From Candidatus Uhrbacteria bacterium (GTDB taxonomy: Bacteria; Patescibacteriota; Patescibacteriia; JACQRZ01): a stretch of 7,324 nt of DNA. This document shows, piece by piece, positions 5,006 to 7,324 of the stretch. Positions within the stretch are counted from its first letter, which is position 1, and each line of letters begins with the position of its first letter. The DNA is taken from assembly GCA_016209345.1 (NCBI GenBank), contig JACQWH010000034.1, positions 1-7,324 of the forward strand, written 5' to 3'. The notes beneath the pieces were generated by a model, which made no database searches, had not been told where the DNA came from, and worked only from the letters and a program-made list of their open reading frames with translations. The translations under genes and the position numbers were made by a program.

Positions 5006-6238
5006 TCACGGCAAATACTTTAATGGGTCAACAGGAACTCCCTTTAGGCGAATTTCAAAGTGCAGATGCGGTCCAGTCGTGAACGGGCCGGATCCATAGG
5101 TACCGGGCGCTCCGCCTGTCAGCCCTATCACCTGCCCCTTTTTCACATAGGTATCTTCTTTCACGATAATCCTGCTCATATGACCATACACGGTCGCAAA
5201 ATCCTTGTCATGAATGAGCATGACGTATGCGTAGGCCCTGCCATTTTCATGTACGCGTCCGACATAGCCGTCCGCGGCCGCTTGTATCTGCGTTCCCTGA
5301 TACGCGCGCACGTCAATTGCCGGGTGTTCGAATACATACCGAAACGGATATGATGTGTCATGGAAATATGCGGTGATTCCCCTGCTCGGGTCGACGGGCC
5401 AACCGAATGAAAATGGCCCGGATGTAAGAAGTTTCAGTTTCTCCCGCGCAGTGCGCTCCAGTGTTGCGATTTCATTGTCAATATTTGCCTGCTCAGCCCG
5501 CGCTTGATTAAGCTGCTGCTGGAATTTCTCTGCCGACAATGTCGACTGTACGATAAGCTGCTGCTTGGCGCCGCGCTTTTCTTCCAATACTCCCTGCGTC
5601 ACCTCAAGATTCTTTCTCAATTCCTCCTGTCGCTGCTTCTGCTGATCGAGATTCGTACGCTGTGCAAGTAGACGATCATGAAGATTCCTTACGCGAACAA
5701 GTGTCTGTTTAAGATCATCATGCACGCGCTCAAGATAATAGACGCTATCAAAAAAATCCGAAAAATTATCGTTGGACAGGAGCACCTCAAAATAATCGCG
5801 TTCTGAGTTATAGTAGAGCTGGCGGATGAACGCACCAAGGCGCTCCTTTTGCAGGCCAATCTCCGCCTCCGCCTGCTGTATATTCATATCCGCCTCGCGA
5901 ATCTCCAGCTCAAGCTGATCAACCTCCGTTTGTGTCGCCTCAATATCCAGCTGCGTTTGCGCAACGTCGTCTTCGATGATTGCAACTTCATTTTCGAGCG
6001 ACGACGCTTCTGCTTTTCGTCGCGCGATATTCCTCTGATATGCTTCTATCTGCTTGCGTATGCTTGTAATTTTACTTTTTTTATCTTGAATCTGCTCATT
6101 TATTTCCAGTACCGTAATGCTCGTCGGGGCAACACCCGATACGGCTTGAGCGACTGATATGCCTGCCGTAAACATGTAAAGAAGGAAAACGAAAACGAGT
6201 ACCGATATATTTCGATTGTTCATCATTGCCATAATCAT
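5006..6238 (-). CDS. secreted coiled-coil M23 metallopeptidase (EnvC-like, LytM domain)
   Basis: About 410 aa from ATG 6238. M23/LytM enzymes cut peptidoglycan cross-bridges; EnvC-type members with long coiled coils act in cell separation as hydrolases or amidase activators. Layout: a signal peptide (about 7-32, ISVLVFVFLLYMFTAG, likely cut after VAQA), a coiled coil (about 45-268) rich in Gln, Glu and Arg and interrupted by RQLYYNSERDYFEVLLSNDN, then the LytM domain (about 279-405, GWPVDPSRGITAYF). Zinc and catalytic residues are all present: H305 and D309 (HPAID), H353 (YGHMS), H391 and H393 (GPHLHFE), so unlike E. coli EnvC it could be an active enzyme. The open frame continues to 6373 but overlaps the upstream gene and codes an unlikely extension; ATGs at 6238, 6232, 6226 and 6223 all precede the signal peptide and none has a clear Shine-Dalgarno, so the start is uncertain by five codons. 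Its start is 28 nt after the upstream stop, implying one operon. Confidence 0.9.
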   Translation of the reverse strand: MIMAMMNNRNISVLVFVFLLYMFTAGISVAQAVSGVAPTSITVLEINEQIQDKKSKITSIRKQIEAYQRNIARRKAEASSLENEVAIIEDDVAQTQLDIEATQTEVDQLELEIREADMNIQQAEAEIGLQKERLGAFIRQLYYNSERDYFEVLLSNDNFSDFFDSVYYLERVHDDLKQTLVRVRNLHDRLLAQRTNLDQQKQRQEELRKNLEVTQGVLEEKRGAKQQLIVQSTLSAEKFQQQLNQARAEQANIDNEIATLERTAREKLKLLTSGPFSFGWPVDPSRGITAYFHDTSYPFRYVFEHPAIDVRAYQGTQIQAAADGYVGRVHENGRAYAYVMLIHDKDFATVYGHMSRIIVKEDTYVKKGQVIGLTGGAPGTYGSGPFTTGPHLHFEIRLKGVPVDPLKYLP

Positions 6239-6266
6239 AACAACGGGGTCGTGATTGGCAGAAACA

Positions 6267-7295
6267 TTAATAGCTGACTGGATACGTCGGATTCCTTGAT
6301 TCGTCTGACTTTGCCGGCGGTGCGATGATGCGAAGTTTCTGCATAAATCCTGACGATTGCCCGATATTATCATTCCATTGTTTGGTAATGGGAAGAAGCG
6401 CGTCGTTTATCCGGACTATGACTATTTCGGTAAACCGGTCCCTCCCCTGCTGGCCGATAATATCATAGGTCCAAAATGAAAAGGTCATAATCGCGCCAAG
6501 GACAACCCACGCGATGATGCCCCATTTATCGCCTGCAGTGTATGAAAACGGAAGATTGCGCTGGACCGCCGCAACGTCCAGATAGCGGTAGTATTCGTAT
6601 ACGATAAAAAACGGAAAAGCGAGAAGGCCAAACACGACAAACGCGATGCTGAAAAGCGCCCAACCGACAATCGGCACAAGCAGGAGGAACCAGATAAGCG
6701 AAAACACGCCAAAAAGCAAAAATGTAATGGCGATATACCGTCCAAGAACCCTAAAAAAAATGCCATGCGTCAAATAGCGGCTTTTTGCCAGAGCAGCCAG
6801 CCCGCGCTCATCGTCAAACAAGACGACATAGAGAGCGAAATAAAACCAAACGGAAAAAAGGAACGGCATCACCACGCCAAGCAGTCCCCCGTTCATCAGG
6901 AGAAAAAGCAGAAAGCCGACAAAAAATAATGAGATATATTTCTCACTCGCCGCTTTCAGCGCATCTTCAAAGCGCATCCGCTTTCCCGCCTTCCAGCTAT
7001 GCACCAAATACAGCATGGCGGCAAAAATAAAACTAAAATAAAATCCGGTAATGGCCGCATTGAGCAGCGTATTAATGACCTTGACGAGCCCCTGGAGAAC
7101 TGTCGGCGAGGATCCCGCGATGGATGTGAGGCCATCCTGGATGACAACGTTGAGAAAAGCTCCAATCCCAAAAAGCGCGGTCAATGCAATAAGATTCGGA
7201 AAGAGTTCTCGATACGCAAGCCATGTCCGTTTAAGAAGCGAAGCGGTCCCCGGCAGATTTAAAAGCATCACCTCGCCGGTTGGGTGTATTTTCAT
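6267..7295 (-). CDS. multi-pass membrane protein, unknown function
   Basis: 342 aa with about seven hydrophobic segments: roughly residues 32-53, 77-99, 121-139, 140-162, 187-208, 209-233 and 257-276. The amphipathic stretch ALYVVLFDDERGLAALAKSRYLTHGIFFRVLGRY (155-187) between membrane pairs recalls the uncharacterised polytopic DUF975/glycerophosphodiester-phosphodiesterase membrane-domain group, in which an acidic residue then Gly-Ala-Leu-x-x-Ser precedes the next helix pair; this is a resemblance, not a firm match. The C-terminal tail (about 280-342) is soluble and Pro-rich at the end, with no enzymatic motif. Frame begins with ATG 7295, 10 nt after a minus-strand CATAAT (7306-7311) at the window edge; a second ATG at residue 10 is possible. 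It precedes the M23 peptidase by 28 nt and is probably co-transcribed, suggesting a role in envelope upkeep or in supporting the peptidase, which is inference. Confidence 0.85.
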   Translation of the reverse strand: MKIHPTGEVMLLNLPGTASLLKRTWLAYRELFPNLIALTALFGIGAFLNVVIQDGLTSIAGSSPTVLQGLVKVINTLLNAAITGFYFSFIFAAMLYLVHSWKAGKRMRFEDALKAASEKYISLFFVGFLLFLLMNGGLLGVVMPFLFSVWFYFALYVVLFDDERGLAALAKSRYLTHGIFFRVLGRYIAITFLLFGVFSLIWFLLLVPIVGWALFSIAFVVFGLLAFPFFIVYEYYRYLDVAAVQRNLPFSYTAGDKWGIIAWVVLGAIMTFSFWTYDIIGQQGRDRFTEIVIVRINDALLPITKQWNDNIGQSSGFMQKLRIIAPPAKSDESRNPTYPVSY

Positions 7296-7305
7296 AAAAA
7301 ATGGG

Positions 7306-7311
7306 ATTATG
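7306..7311 (-). promoter_or_regulatory. CATAAT -10-like hexamer before the membrane-protein gene
   Basis: The minus strand reads CATAAT, 5/6 to the -10 consensus, with only 10 nt before ATG 7295, so a transcript would start almost at the ATG. This parallels the 13-nt spacing at the recombinase gene and the missing Shine-Dalgarno sequences. The -35 would fall outside the window, so it cannot be tested here. Confidence 0.3.
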
Positions 7312-7324
7312 AATTTTGAAATAC

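Noticed and set aside
6239..6373. 45-residue N-terminal extension of the M23 peptidase
   Set aside because: It overlaps the end of the upstream membrane-protein gene and puts a hydrophilic stretch before an obvious signal peptide; the ATG cluster at 6223-6238 is the better start.
1..7324. CRISPR array or tRNA gene
   Set aside because: No regularly spaced direct repeats and no cloverleaf with the conserved GTTCGA-type T-arm were seen on either strand.

Overview
The window looks like chromosomal DNA from a small-genome bacterium of the Patescibacteria/CPR type. This is inferred, not proven. The grounds are: most genes lack a recognisable Shine-Dalgarno sequence; two genes have -10-like hexamers only 10-13 nt from their ATG; the RNase P RNA is a reduced type A; an EnvC-like coiled-coil M23 peptidase sits next to a multi-pass membrane protein; and there is a lone Xer-type recombinase. 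No lineage more precise than this can be read from the sequence.

Plus-strand half (about 1-3603). The window opens with a gene for RNase P RNA (rnpB, about 99-462), recognised from its conserved blocks and helices. It carries an extra ~40-nt insertion in the P12 loop and has a short L15 without a GGU motif. After a 54-nt gap come two genes overlapping by ATGA: a polyprenyl-phosphate sugar-1-phosphate transferase, which primes a lipid-linked glycan, and a GT-B family 4 glycosyltransferase, probably adding an early sugar. An unrecognised 171-aa helical soluble protein follows 19 nt later.

Minus-strand half (about 3632-7295). Reading from the right, a seven-helix membrane protein is followed by a secreted M23 metallopeptidase with a long coiled coil; the two are probably co-transcribed. 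Next comes a compact small-gene cassette (about 4683-4963) with its own candidate promoter, the only perfect AGGAGG Shine-Dalgarno in the window, a 63-codon hydrophobic reading frame and an intrinsic terminator abutting the stop codon. Last is a tyrosine recombinase with all catalytic residues. Its upstream region holds three TATAAT-like hexamers, an 8+8 bp inverted repeat and a perfect DnaA-box 9-mer. The recombinase converges on the 171-aa gene.

Functionally, most protein genes concern the cell envelope: surface glycan initiation and elongation, and peptidoglycan remodelling. RNase P RNA and the Xer recombinase are housekeeping. The parts least explained by known families are the small-gene cassette, whose DNA is packed with perfect inverted repeats, the rnpB variant and the 171-aa orphan.
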